Virus record (IMG/VR): IMGVR_UViG_3300007734_000912
Coordinates: 1-32,235 of that record
Length of the DNA stretch: 32,235 bases
Source: a virus
Strand: one strand, 5' to 3'
Made by a program: the position numbers and the translations under genes. Below the pieces are notes generated by a model. It saw only the letters and a program-made list of their open reading frames with translations. It was not told the origin of the DNA and searched no databases. Positions within the stretch are counted from its first letter, which is position 1. Each line of letters starts with the position of its first letter. This document shows positions 7,024 through 15,546 of this stretch, piece by piece.

Positions 7024-7899
7024 ATGAAACGTAAAGAATTATACAAGTATATCCGTGAGGAAATTATAAATGAATTAACTGAAGGTGCTAATGAAGATAA
7101 AGTTGCTTTAGATGCTAAAAAAAATGCTATAACTAAAGAAATACAAGCCTTAAAAAAGAAATTAGGGGAAGTTAGAATAAAAGGACCTGAAAGCCTAGAA
7201 GCTAATGCTATAAAAGCACATACTACAATTTTAAAAGCCATAAATGATGATATTAGAGCAAAAGATATAGAACTTAAAAAACTTAATCAACCTCAATCTA
7301 CATTAGCCGAATCTAAACTTGAAGAAATGGCCCGTAACGCTGTAAAAATTACAATAGATAATTCAGAAAAAGCAGAAATAGCTTTACAAATATATCAAAA
7401 CTCAAACGTAGCTAAATTAATTAACTTAATTCAAAATTCAGACGAAGGTATGACACAAGATGAATTAAAAGCAGAAATACCTAAATATGCATCTATTAAT
7501 TATGATATAAATGCTTTAATTATAGCTGGTGCTTTAAAAAAATCTTCTAATTTAACACCAGAAATGCCACCAGAAGAAGAAGAAAATGAAGAAGAAGAAA
7601 ATGAAGAAGAAGAAAATGAAGAAGAAGAAAATGAAGAAGAAGATACTCAAAATGATGAAGAAGAAGAAGATACAAAGGCTTACGCAAACATCTATAAACC
7701 AACCCCCGCACAGTCTAAAAAAGATGATGAAAAAATTGCTAATCAAAAAATAGTAAGTACTATCTTAGGAAAGATGAAAAAGATGAAAAAAGATAGTGTA
7801 GAATATACAGCAAAAAAAACAGCATTAAAATCATTTTTAAATAATCCAAAAAATAACTTCACAAAAACAGAAATTACCAATAATCTTAAAAGTATCTAA
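7024..7899 (+). CDS. Acidic-repeat protein with N-terminal IREEI tag and winged-helix-like middle
   Basis: A 291-residue protein, not recognised as a named family. The N-terminus (MKRKELYKYIREEIINELTEG) is an amphipathic helix closely matching that of the protein at 1685 and ending in LTE-G, a good candidate site for a T4 gp21-type protease. A coiled coil follows (about residues 25-90). Next comes a segment reading NSNVAKLINLIQNSDEGMT and later INALIIAGALKKS, with a winged-helix layout. After it lies a run of EEEEN repeats (about residues 184-205). The C-terminus is lysine-rich. It may be an internal virion or DNA-associated protein; this is inference. Confidence 0.65.
   Translation: MKRKELYKYIREEIINELTEGANEDKVALDAKKNAITKEIQALKKKLGEVRIKGPESLEANAIKAHTTILKAINDDIRAKDIELKKLNQPQSTLAESKLEEMARNAVKITIDNSEKAEIALQIYQNSNVAKLINLIQNSDEGMTQDELKAEIPKYASINYDINALIIAGALKKSSNLTPEMPPEEEENEEEENEEEENEEEENEEEDTQNDEEEEDTKAYANIYKPTPAQSKKDDEKIANQKIVSTILGKMKKMKKDSVEYTAKKTALKSFLNNPKNNFTKTEITNNLKSI
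7573..7632 (+). repeat. Four exact tandem copies of a 15-base repeat
   Basis: GAAGAAGAAGAAAAT is repeated four times (7573-7587, 7588-7602, 7603-7617, 7618-7632), followed by a degenerate fifth copy. It encodes EEEEN repeats within the gene at 7024, keeps frame, and is likely to vary in copy number. Confidence 0.9.
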
Positions 7900-7900
7900 T

Positions 7901-8485
7901 ATGGTTTGGTTTAAAAAAAATTACCTTTTTGTTTTAATTTTAATTTTAGTTATTATAATTTTACTACAAAAATGTGGCAATGAAAAAATTAAACCGTCTC
8001 CATTAATTCATGATACTATACAAAATATAGACACTACATATGTAAATGTTATTAAAAACATTCCGACATACATTCCAAAATATAAAACTAAAATACAGTA
8101 TATTTATGATTCAACAAAAATAATAGACACTGTTTACATTATAAATGATTATAATTCAACATATTTTTATAAAGATTCACTAGTAAATGACACAATTCAT
8201 CTATATGTAAGTGATTCAATATCGAAAAATAAAATTAAGTCAAGAAATGTAAAATATAACATAAAATATCCAACATTAACCATTACCAATAATGTTGTAG
8301 AAAATAAAAATGAATTATACTATGGATTAAACATAGCCGGAAGTAAACAAGGAATAAATAGTTTTGGTCCAGAATTAATGTTAAGAACAAAACAAAAATC
8401 ATCATATGGCTTAGGATTAGCTATAAATGGAAGTTTACAACCTATAATAAGTTTTAAAATATACTGGAAAATAGGCAAAAAATAA
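7901..8485 (+). CDS. Membrane-anchored protein upstream of terminase, spanin-like position
   Basis: A 194-residue protein. Residues about 8-23 form one strongly hydrophobic segment (YLFVLILILVIIILL), followed by QKCGNEK. The Cys would suit a lipoprotein, but LLQKC is a poor lipobox, so a simple N-terminal anchor is more likely. The rest is extracytoplasmic by prediction, with IHDTI and DTVYI stretches of the kind common in Bacteroidota and their phages. The last 60 residues (YYGLNIAG, FGPELMLR, SYGLGLAINGS, FKIYWKIGKK) look like amphipathic beta strands. A lysis (spanin-like) or envelope role is possible but unproven. Its stop shares a base with the terminase start (TAATG). Confidence 0.6.
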   Translation: MVWFKKNYLFVLILILVIIILLQKCGNEKIKPSPLIHDTIQNIDTTYVNVIKNIPTYIPKYKTKIQYIYDSTKIIDTVYIINDYNSTYFYKDSLVNDTIHLYVSDSISKNKIKSRNVKYNIKYPTLTITNNVVENKNELYYGLNIAGSKQGINSFGPELMLRTKQKSSYGLGLAINGSLQPIISFKIYWKIGKK

Positions 8486-10056
8486 TGCAGCAAGATTTAA
8501 AAGAAATAATAAAAGAAGAATACATTAAATGTGCTAAAGATCCAAGCCATTTTATGCGTAAATACTGTAACATACAGCACCCAACACGAGGACGAGTTAT
8601 ATTTAATTTATATCCATTTCAAGCTAAAGTGTTAAATTTATGGAAAGACAATCCATATTCACTTATTTTAAAATCAAGACAATTAGGCATATCTACATTA
8701 GCTGCTGGTTATTCATTATGGTTAATGTTATTTCATAAAGATAAAAATATTCTTTGCATTGCTACTAAGCAAGACACAGCAAAAAATATGGTTACTAAAA
8801 CAAAATTTATGTATGATAATTTACCATCATGGTTAAAAATTCCTGCAGATGAAAATAACAAATTAACTCTACGATTAAGTAATGGTTCCCAAATGAAAGC
8901 CACATCAGCAGCAAGTGACGCGGGTCGTTCAGAAGCTGTGTCTTTATTAATTATAGATGAAGCAGCATTTATTGACGGAATTGAACCAATATGGGCATCA
9001 GCACAGCAAACATTAGCTACTGGTGGAGGTGCCATAGTATTGTCTACTCCTTATGGCACAGGCAATTGGTTTCATAAAACGTGGGTTAAAGCTGAAGCCC
9101 AAGAAAATAATTTTCTACCAATTAAATTACCATGGTATGTTCATCCAGAGCGAGATCAAAAATGGAGAGACACACAAGATGTAGAATTAGGAGACCCAAG
9201 ATTAGCGGCACAAGAATGTGACTGTGACTTTACTACATCAGGAGAAATAGTATATTACACTGAACATCTTGAATATATGGTTTCTACTAATATAGTAGAA
9301 CCTACTGAAAAAAGAGGAGTTGACAAAAATTTATGGGTATGGGAATCAGTAGACTACTCAAGAAGTTACATAGTAGTAGCAGATGTTGCTCGTGGAGACT
9401 CAAAAGACTACTCAGCATTTCACATATTTGATTTAGAAACAAATGCACAAGTTGCAGAATTTAAAGGTCATTTATCACCAAAAGAATTTGGTTACATGTT
9501 AGTAGGTATTGCCACAGAATACAACGAAGCATTGTTAATAGTAGAAAATAACAACATTGGATGGGCAACATTAGATGCTATTCAAGAAAGAAATTATGTA
9601 AATCTTTATTATTCACCTAAAAGTGACACTTTAACTTATGATTCGTATTTTAATAAATATGAAGATATATCTAAAATGACTCCAGGTTTTACTATGTCAT
9701 TAAAATCTCGTCCTTTAGTAATAAACAAAGGTAGAGAATACATAGGTGATCATAGTGTTATCATTAGATCAAAACGTTTGATTGAAGAAATGAAAGTATT
9801 TGTTTGGAAAAACGGCAGAGCAGAGGCACAAGCAGGATACAATGATGATTTAGTAATGTCTTTTAACATAGCAATGTTTGTAAGAGACACAGCTTTAAAA
9901 TATAAACAACAAGGAATTGAACTAACAAAAGCAACATTAAACAACATATCAAAACCATCTAGCTATCAAGGGGCATATTTCGCTTCGGGAAAAGATAATC
10001 CATACATTATGAAAACAAATGGAGAAAATGAAGATATACGTTGGTTAATAGACTAA
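8485..10056 (+). CDS. Terminase large subunit (T4 gp17-like)
   Basis: A 523-residue packaging motor ATPase and nuclease. The adenine-binding region is YPFQAKVL. The Walker A variant is KSRQLGIST at residues 63-71, and Walker B is LLIIDEAAF with Asp158-Glu159. The coupling motif is LSTPYGTGNW. The C-terminal RNase H-like nuclease has the expected acidic residues: Asp300 in VVADVARGD, Glu354 in VENNNIG and Asp454-Asp455 in YNDDLV. This protein translocates DNA into proheads through the portal, which is encoded next. No small terminase subunit is recognisable nearby. The start overlaps the previous stop (TAATG). Confidence 0.97.
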   Translation: MQQDLKEIIKEEYIKCAKDPSHFMRKYCNIQHPTRGRVIFNLYPFQAKVLNLWKDNPYSLILKSRQLGISTLAAGYSLWLMLFHKDKNILCIATKQDTAKNMVTKTKFMYDNLPSWLKIPADENNKLTLRLSNGSQMKATSAASDAGRSEAVSLLIIDEAAFIDGIEPIWASAQQTLATGGGAIVLSTPYGTGNWFHKTWVKAEAQENNFLPIKLPWYVHPERDQKWRDTQDVELGDPRLAAQECDCDFTTSGEIVYYTEHLEYMVSTNIVEPTEKRGVDKNLWVWESVDYSRSYIVVADVARGDSKDYSAFHIFDLETNAQVAEFKGHLSPKEFGYMLVGIATEYNEALLIVENNNIGWATLDAIQERNYVNLYYSPKSDTLTYDSYFNKYEDISKMTPGFTMSLKSRPLVINKGREYIGDHSVIIRSKRLIEEMKVFVWKNGRAEAQAGYNDDLVMSFNIAMFVRDTALKYKQQGIELTKATLNNISKPSSYQGAYFASGKDNPYIMKTNGENEDIRWLID

Positions 10057-10071
10057 AAAAACAAAACAATT

Positions 10072-11922
10072 ATGGCAGACATTAATTTATTTACAAGATT
10101 AAAAAGATTATTTTCAACAGATGTTATCATCCGTAATGAAGGAGGAAATCAACTTAAAGTAATAGACGTTAATTCTATTCAAAATAGTGGTAAATATGAA
10201 ACAAATTCTTTAATAGACAGATACAATAGAATTTATTCATCTAATTCAACTTCACTTTATGGAGCCCAATTAAACGTTAACTATCAATATTTAAGATCAC
10301 AACTGTACTCTGATTATGACATTATGGACACAGATGCTATTATAGCCTCAGCTTTAGACATTGTAGCAGATGAGTGTACTTTAAAAAATGAAATGAATGA
10401 AGTAATTCAAATAAGAAGTTCAGATGAAGACGTTCAAAAAATACTGTACAACTTATTTTACGACATATTAAACATAGAATTTAACATGTGGTCTTGGGTT
10501 AGACAAATGTGTAAATATGGAGATTTTTTTCTAAAATTAGAAATTTCTGAAAAGTTTGGTGTGTACAATGTTTTACCATATAGTGCGTACCATATTGAAC
10601 GTCAAGAAGGATACGACAAGGAAAATCCATCAGCAGTAAGATTTAAATTTAATCAAGGAGGTTTTAATGGTGGAACTCCTGTTTCTTCATTTAACCAAGC
10701 TAAAGAATCAGGATTATTTTTTGACAATTACGAAGTGTCTCATTTTAGACTGTTAACTGATGTTAATTATTTACCATATGGACGTTCATATATAGAGCCT
10801 GCTCGTAAATTATTTAAACAATATACTCTAATGGAAGATGCTATGTTAATACATAGAATATCTAGAGCCCCAGAAAAGCGTATTTTTTACATAAATGTGG
10901 GTGCTATACCTCCAAATGAAGTAGAAAACTTTATGAAAAAGACTATTTCTACAATGAAAAAAACACCATATATTGACCAACAAACCGGAGAATATAACTT
11001 AAAATACAACATGCAAAACATGTTGGAAGATTTTTACATACCTGTTAGAGGAGCAGATACTTCTACAAAAATTGAAACAACCAAAGGTTTAGACTACACA
11101 GGAATGGAAGATGTAATTTATTTAAGAGAAAAATTATTTGCTGCTCTTAAGGTTCCAAAAGCATTTATGGGTTATGAAAAAGACTTATCTGGTAAAGCAA
11201 CATTAGCTGCTGAAGACATTCGTTTTGCTCGCACAATTGATAGACTTCAACGCATTATGTTGTCTGAATTAAACAAAATAGCATTGATACACTTATACGT
11301 TCAAGGATACAGAGGTGAAACGTTAACTAATTTTGAACTTTTACTAACTACTCCTTCTATCATTTATGATCAAGAACGAATTGCTTTAATGAAAGAAAAA
11401 GTATCTTTAGCTAAAGAAATAATGGACGCTAAATTATTGCCTACAGACTGGATTTATCATAACGTATTTCATTTTAGTGAAGACCAATTTGATGAATATA
11501 GAGATCTTATATTACAAGATGCCAAACGTCAATTTAGATTAGCCCAAGTTGTTGAAGAAGGAAATGATCCTTTAGAAACAGGTAAATCATATGGAACACC
11601 TCATGACTTAGCGTCACTGTATGGTAAGGGAAGAACAACATCTGATCCGTCAAATGTCCCAACAGGTTATGGAGAAAGTGTTAAATTAGGTCGCCCTGTA
11701 GAAAAGGCAACAAACATTAACACACAAGATAATGTTTTTGGTAGAGATAGGTTAGGCAGAAAAGACATGAAAATTGATGATCAAGCTGATTTAAGATCTA
11801 TTAATGAAAGTAAAATTACAAAATTAAAAAACAATCAATTTATAAATGAAATTGAAAAAAAATTAGTTTTCCAATTTGACAAAGCAAAAGAATCATTACT
11901 TGACGAGAATCAACTTCGCTAA
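10072..11922 (+). CDS. Portal protein (T4 gp20-like)
   Basis: A 616-residue protein directly after the terminase. Family features include YDIMDTDAIIASALDIVADE near residue 90, EVSHFRLLTDVNYLPYGRS in the middle, RISRAPEKRIFYINVG, and VPKAFMGYEKDLSGKATLA. These match the gp20 portal family of T4-like phages. It forms the dodecameric ring at one capsid vertex, starts prohead assembly and is the docking site for the terminase. The C-terminal 100 residues are charged and likely helical. The stop codon is embedded in the next late-type promoter motif. Confidence 0.95.
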   Translation: MADINLFTRLKRLFSTDVIIRNEGGNQLKVIDVNSIQNSGKYETNSLIDRYNRIYSSNSTSLYGAQLNVNYQYLRSQLYSDYDIMDTDAIIASALDIVADECTLKNEMNEVIQIRSSDEDVQKILYNLFYDILNIEFNMWSWVRQMCKYGDFFLKLEISEKFGVYNVLPYSAYHIERQEGYDKENPSAVRFKFNQGGFNGGTPVSSFNQAKESGLFFDNYEVSHFRLLTDVNYLPYGRSYIEPARKLFKQYTLMEDAMLIHRISRAPEKRIFYINVGAIPPNEVENFMKKTISTMKKTPYIDQQTGEYNLKYNMQNMLEDFYIPVRGADTSTKIETTKGLDYTGMEDVIYLREKLFAALKVPKAFMGYEKDLSGKATLAAEDIRFARTIDRLQRIMLSELNKIALIHLYVQGYRGETLTNFELLLTTPSIIYDQERIALMKEKVSLAKEIMDAKLLPTDWIYHNVFHFSEDQFDEYRDLILQDAKRQFRLAQVVEEGNDPLETGKSYGTPHDLASLYGKGRTTSDPSNVPTGYGESVKLGRPVEKATNINTQDNVFGRDRLGRKDMKIDDQADLRSINESKITKLKNNQFINEIEKKLVFQFDKAKESLLDENQLR

Positions 11923-11935
11923 TATTTATAATAAA
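11921..11935 (+). promoter_or_regulatory. Late-type promoter motif
   Basis: AATATTTATAATAAA, an exact copy. The first two bases complete the portal gene's TAA. The next start is at 11953. Confidence 0.6.
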
Positions 11936-11952
11936 ATTATTCTAACTAAAAT

Positions 11953-12810
11953 ATGGACATTCGCCATTCTAAATACAAAAATACCGGTATATTATTTGAA
12001 CTTTTAGTAAGAACAATAACTTCAGATACTTTGTCTGGTAAAGATTCCAAAGCTACCAACATATTAAAAAAATATTTTAACAAAACTGAATTAGGTAGAG
12101 AATATAAATTGTATGAAAGTTTATTAAAGCGCACTAATTTAAGTGAAGGTAAAGCTGACATAATAATATCGTCAGTGTTAGAAAGTTCAAAGCAATTAAA
12201 TAAATCTGCGTTAAAAAGACAAAAATATAATTTAATTAAAGAAATTAAAGAATATTATAATTTAGAAGAATTTTTTAAAACTAAATTGCCCAATTATAAA
12301 ACACAAGCGGCATTGTACACTTTAATGGAAGCATATAACAATAATCAAATTCATACTGAACAAATAATAAATAATAAATTAGTTATATTAGAACATTTAA
12401 CATTTACAGCTAAAAAGGAAAATAAACCTGAAACTTTAATTGAAGAATTTTCCAAATACGACAAAGATACTCGTATTTTAACTTACAAAATACTACTTGA
12501 TAAATTCAACAATAAATACTCAGATTTTGACATTAATAAAAAAGATATTCTTAAAGAATTTATTAATAGTGTAGATAATCCTGCTAAATTAAAAAACTTT
12601 TATAATATTAAAATTAATGAAATGAAAAAAGAACTTACTTTTTTAAATAAAAAAACAAAAAATGAAGTAACTAAAATTAAAATAAACGAAACAATAAAAA
12701 CAGTTTTAACAGAATTAGAAAAAAATGATAAAATTAACAACGATCATATAGTTAATTTGTTGCAATATTGTGATTTATTAGAAGAATTAAAAAAAGCAAA
12801 TGGAAAATAA
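11953..12810 (+). CDS. Head-region hypothetical protein
   Basis: A 285-residue, lysine/asparagine-rich, almost fully helical protein beginning MDIRHSKYKNTGILFELLVR. I do not know a named family for it. It sits between the portal and the prohead protease, the place where T4 encodes small prohead core proteins (gp67, gp68), so a role in core or prohead assembly is a reasonable guess from position only. It overlaps the next gene by 11 bases. Confidence 0.75.
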   Translation: MDIRHSKYKNTGILFELLVRTITSDTLSGKDSKATNILKKYFNKTELGREYKLYESLLKRTNLSEGKADIIISSVLESSKQLNKSALKRQKYNLIKEIKEYYNLEEFFKTKLPNYKTQAALYTLMEAYNNNQIHTEQIINNKLVILEHLTFTAKKENKPETLIEEFSKYDKDTRILTYKILLDKFNNKYSDFDINKKDILKEFINSVDNPAKLKNFYNIKINEMKKELTFLNKKTKNEVTKIKINETIKTVLTELEKNDKINNDHIVNLLQYCDLLEELKKANGK

Positions 12811-13222
12811 AAATTCACTTAAAGAGTTAGTCTATAAAAGATTAAAAGAAATGAGTGCTACAGGTGGAGGAGCTAGTGCTGCTACTTTTACTCCAGGCGA
12901 AGGTGCAAATTATGCTACCCCGTTTGCTTATAATCCAAATAAAAAAGCTAAAGGTACAGCTCATAATTACTACTATAAATTAGGATTTAAACCAGTAAAT
13001 GCTGAAGAACTTCATAAAAAAGCTAAAGGCATTGAACATAAAGATTTATGGAAAAAAAAGTTAAAAGAAGAAGACACACCGCCTACTGATTTTGAAAGCA
13101 TTGAAGATAAAATAAATACTTTATTACCTTTATTAAAATTAGCAAAAACTAAAACAGAAAAAGAATACGATATTCCATCAGCAATAATTCAATTAGACAA
13201 CTTAATAACAATATTTAAATAA
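12800..13222 (+). CDS. Putative processed prohead protein sharing a motif with the capsid protein
   Basis: A 140-residue protein, not assigned to a named family. Residues 1-17 form a short helix ending RLKE. The following sequence (SATGGGASAATFTPGEGANYA, from residue 19) closely resembles the capsid protein after Glu59 (SATGQGGTFTPGQSENWA). LKE fits the Leu/Ile-x-Glu rule for T4 gp21-type cleavage, so both proteins may be cut at matching sites. The rest is lysine-rich and helical. It starts 11 bases inside the previous gene and ends 1 base before the next. It is probably a prohead core or capsid-associated protein. Confidence 0.65.
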   Translation: MENKNSLKELVYKRLKEMSATGGGASAATFTPGEGANYATPFAYNPNKKAKGTAHNYYYKLGFKPVNAEELHKKAKGIEHKDLWKKKLKEEDTPPTDFESIEDKINTLLPLLKLAKTKTEKEYDIPSAIIQLDNLITIFK

Positions 13223-13223
13223 C

Positions 13224-14459
13224 ATGACAACATTACAAGAACAATATAATTCCATTAAAAATGGTACAGGAAACAAAGTTCAATTTTTAAAACAAGCAAG
13301 ATCTTTATTTCCACAATATTTAAATCAATATTCTGATTTTAACACATCAGTAAACGTATTAAAATCTAAACAAATCATTAGTGAAGCTATTGGTGGCGTT
13401 GTTACTAAAGGATTTAACATTACTAACTGGAAACAGATATTTGAAGCTGAAGTTAAAGCAGAAGAAAAAGAAACATCTAAAGAAGTAGATGGTGCTAATA
13501 AAAACGCTTACGATAATAAAAACGTAAAAAACGCTGACAACATCAACTTTAATGAAATATTAAAAGGATACATAGCTGAATTAGGCGACGTTAAAAACGC
13601 TGGTAAAACAGGTGATGAATTAAAAGACATCGTAGTTAAAAATTTAAGTAAAGACCCATTATTTTACACTAAAAATGGTGAATTTGGCGTTAAAGGAGTT
13701 GGTTACACAACTGAAGCTCCTGGTTTAGGCGAGCCTAAAGAAGCAAAAGGCAAACATAAATCAAGTGGATATGGTGACATTGACAAAGAAGTAAAAGTAA
13801 AAGCAAACGTTAAAAACTCATTGGGTGATCAAGAAGCAAAAGATTCTATGCCTAAAAAAGTTAAAGAAATGACTGTAACTCCTCAAAGTTCATCTGGTGT
13901 TAAAAAAATGAAAATGCCTGGTGCTGAAAAGAAAATGAAGTTGCAAGAAAATAAATCAGAATCTAAACTTCGCTCTGTAATTGCTAAATTAATTAAAGAA
14001 GAAGATGTAGAAGAAGAAGATGATGTATTTGATACTAGAAAAGAAGCGGAAACGGAAGCAAAGCAAAGATCTCAGTTTAATAAAAACGAAATTTATTATG
14101 TTGAAGAAATAAAGGGTAAATATAAAGTTGTAGAAAATATGTATGACAAACCACCAAGAGGTGTATATTTTCAAAATGGAAATAGAAAAGGAGGCTTATA
14201 CATGCCACCACCAGGAAATGATCCAGGAAATGTAGATGAATCTAAAGAAGAAGAATCTATGGATTTAAGAACACCTGAAGAAAAAGAATTATCTAATCAT
14301 TTTAAGAAAAAACCAGAGGATTTAAAAAAGAAATATCAAGACCAACAAAAAAATCCAAATAAATCCATATTTCCAAAAAAAGAATCTATTAATTCAAATT
14401 TAAATGAATCTAAACTTCGTTCTGTAATAGCTAAATTAATTAAAGAAGAATTAAAATAA
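13224..14459 (+). CDS. Prohead-region hypothetical protein with duplicated SKLRSVIAKLIKEE tag
   Basis: A 411-residue, highly charged protein lying directly before the prohead protease. The N-terminal 70 residues look helical, and much of the rest is low-complexity Lys/Glu. The helix SKLRSVIAKLIKEE occurs twice: internally near residue 247 and at the very C-terminus (ending EELK). The segment between the copies, about 140 residues, contains YYVEEIKGKYKVVENM and looks like an inserted module. Position suggests a scaffold or core protein. The tag helix resembles tags on several other proteins of this window. No enzymatic motif is visible. Confidence 0.65.
   Translation: MTTLQEQYNSIKNGTGNKVQFLKQARSLFPQYLNQYSDFNTSVNVLKSKQIISEAIGGVVTKGFNITNWKQIFEAEVKAEEKETSKEVDGANKNAYDNKNVKNADNINFNEILKGYIAELGDVKNAGKTGDELKDIVVKNLSKDPLFYTKNGEFGVKGVGYTTEAPGLGEPKEAKGKHKSSGYGDIDKEVKVKANVKNSLGDQEAKDSMPKKVKEMTVTPQSSSGVKKMKMPGAEKKMKLQENKSESKLRSVIAKLIKEEDVEEEDDVFDTRKEAETEAKQRSQFNKNEIYYVEEIKGKYKVVENMYDKPPRGVYFQNGNRKGGLYMPPPGNDPGNVDESKEEESMDLRTPEEKELSNHFKKKPEDLKKKYQDQQKNPNKSIFPKKESINSNLNESKLRSVIAKLIKEELK
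13959..14003 (+). repeat. 45-base direct repeat, copy 1
   Basis: Within the gene at 13224. It matches 14406-14450 at 43 of 45 bases and encodes ESKLRSVIAKLIKEE. Confidence 0.9.
14406..14450 (+). repeat. 45-base direct repeat, copy 2
   Basis: Near the 3' end of the gene at 13224. It differs from copy 1 at two third-codon positions only, which points to a recent duplication. Confidence 0.9.
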
Positions 14460-14461
14460 AC

Positions 14462-15061
14462 ATGAAATCACTACTAATAGAAACTCTTCCATTTAGTGTG
14501 TCACCAATAACTCTTACTGAAGGTAAAAGCACAAGTGGAAATCCATTAGTTGAAGGCATTTTAGCAACTGTTGAAGTTAAAAACGGCAACGGAAGATACT
14601 ACTCAAAAGAATTGTGGGAACGTGAATTAGAAAAATACAATGTTCTTGTAAAAGAAAGAAGAGCATGTGGTGAACTAGACCATCCAGATTCTCAAGTAAT
14701 CAACTTAAAAAATGTATCTCACAACATTAGCAAACTATGGTGGGATGGAGACAACGTAATGGGTTCAATTGAACTTTTACCTACACCATCAGGAAACATA
14801 TTAAAAGCACTTATAGGAGCAGGCATTAAAGTAGGAGTGTCATCTCGTGGAATGGGAAGTTTAAAACAAGTAGGAGAAGTGTTAGAAGTGCAAGATGACT
14901 TTGACTTATTGTGTTGGGACTTTGTTTCTACTCCTTCAAATCCAGGTTCATATATGTCTCCACTACGTGAAGGACTGTCAACACCAATCAATTCATATGC
15001 TAAAGTAAACAGTATTATTACAGAAATATTGTGTTCGAATGGTACTTGTCCTATATTTTAA
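14462..15061 (+). CDS. Prohead maturation protease (T4 gp21-like serine protease)
   Basis: A 199-residue protein with the features of the gp21 prohead protease family (MEROPS S77 type). The catalytic His is probably His74 in GELDHPDS, and the nucleophile lies in KVGVSSRGMGSL (Ser127 or Ser128). LVEGILATVEVKNGNGRYY in the N-terminal part is also typical. Its own N-terminus contains ITLTE-G (Glu20), a good self-processing site. It would cleave scaffold, capsid protein and internal proteins after Leu/Ile-x-Glu during head maturation. It lies 2 bases after the preceding gene and just before the scaffold and capsid genes, as in T4. Confidence 0.92.
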   Translation: MKSLLIETLPFSVSPITLTEGKSTSGNPLVEGILATVEVKNGNGRYYSKELWERELEKYNVLVKERRACGELDHPDSQVINLKNVSHNISKLWWDGDNVMGSIELLPTPSGNILKALIGAGIKVGVSSRGMGSLKQVGEVLEVQDDFDLLCWDFVSTPSNPGSYMSPLREGLSTPINSYAKVNSIITEILCSNGTCPIF

Positions 15062-15062
15062 C

Positions 15063-15077
15063 ATATTTATAAATAAA
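15063..15077 (+). promoter_or_regulatory. Late-type promoter motif, variant containing TATAAATA
   Basis: ATATTTATAAATAAA ends 6 bases before the ATG at 15084. This copy also contains the exact T4 late promoter core TATAAATA on the coding strand. Confidence 0.6.
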
Positions 15078-15083
15078 AACAAA

Positions 15084-15404
15084 ATGAAAAAACAATTAAA
15101 CGAAGAATTTCGCAGAATGCAAAAGTTAGCGGGTATTATAAATGAAAATGAAGAAAAAATAACTTTAGCTGATATACTTACAGAAAAAGGAAAATTAGAT
15201 CAATTAAAAGGAACATATTTAAAAATAATTGAAGGACCATTCACAGACAAACCAGAAAATGAAAAATATTTAAATAAAGGTTGCAAATTCTTATTTTATG
15301 ATGCTAGAACTGGACTAGTTGGAGTTGAATTAGAAGATAAAAAATCTGTAAATTTATACCCAAAAGAATTAATAATAGATACAGAAAGAGCAAATGCTTA
15401 TTAA
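15084..15404 (+). CDS. Small protein with N-terminal RMQKLAGI tag
   Basis: A protein of about 106 residues. ATG 15084 is chosen over the in-frame ATG at 15039 because the promoter motif lies between them. The N-terminus (LNEEFRRMQKLAGIINE) contains RMQKLAGI, which matches RMRELAGL at the C-terminus of the scaffold protein. IINE could be a protease site. The rest (TYLKIIEGPFTD, GCKFLFYDARTGLVGVELEDKKSVNLYPKELI) looks like a small beta-rich domain. It is possibly an internal or head-associated protein. A strong terminator follows. Confidence 0.65.
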   Translation: MKKQLNEEFRRMQKLAGIINENEEKITLADILTEKGKLDQLKGTYLKIIEGPFTDKPENEKYLNKGCKFLFYDARTGLVGVELEDKKSVNLYPKELIIDTERANAY

Positions 15405-15437
15405 TATATAATCCCCTCTATATATCATATTTAAACC

Positions 15438-15469
15438 AAAGCGTTCCCTTAAAAAAGGAACGCTTTTTT
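15438..15469 (+). terminator. Rho-independent terminator
   Basis: AAAGCGTTCC (15438-15447) pairs perfectly with GGAACGCTTT (15457-15466) around a 9-base loop, and a T run continues to 15469. It separates the protease-side operon from the scaffold/capsid operon. Confidence 0.9.
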
Positions 15470-15534
15470 GCATTTTTAACAAATAGCTACATACGTATAA
15501 CAAATGTGCCCAATTTATGAGGCATGGCAAAAAC

Positions 15535-15546
15535 AATATTTATTAC
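15535..15546 (+). promoter_or_regulatory. Late-type promoter motif, variant
   Basis: AATATTTATTAC differs from the consensus at one core base (TATTTATT). It lies 59 bases before the scaffold start, farther than the other copies, in the 201-base gap that also holds the terminator. Confidence 0.35.

Noticed and set aside
15039-15083. Upstream ATG at 15039 as the start of the RMQKLAGI protein
   Set aside because: It would place the protease stop and the promoter motif inside the coding region. The 16-residue extension is the translation of that motif; ATG 15084 fits the usual spacing.
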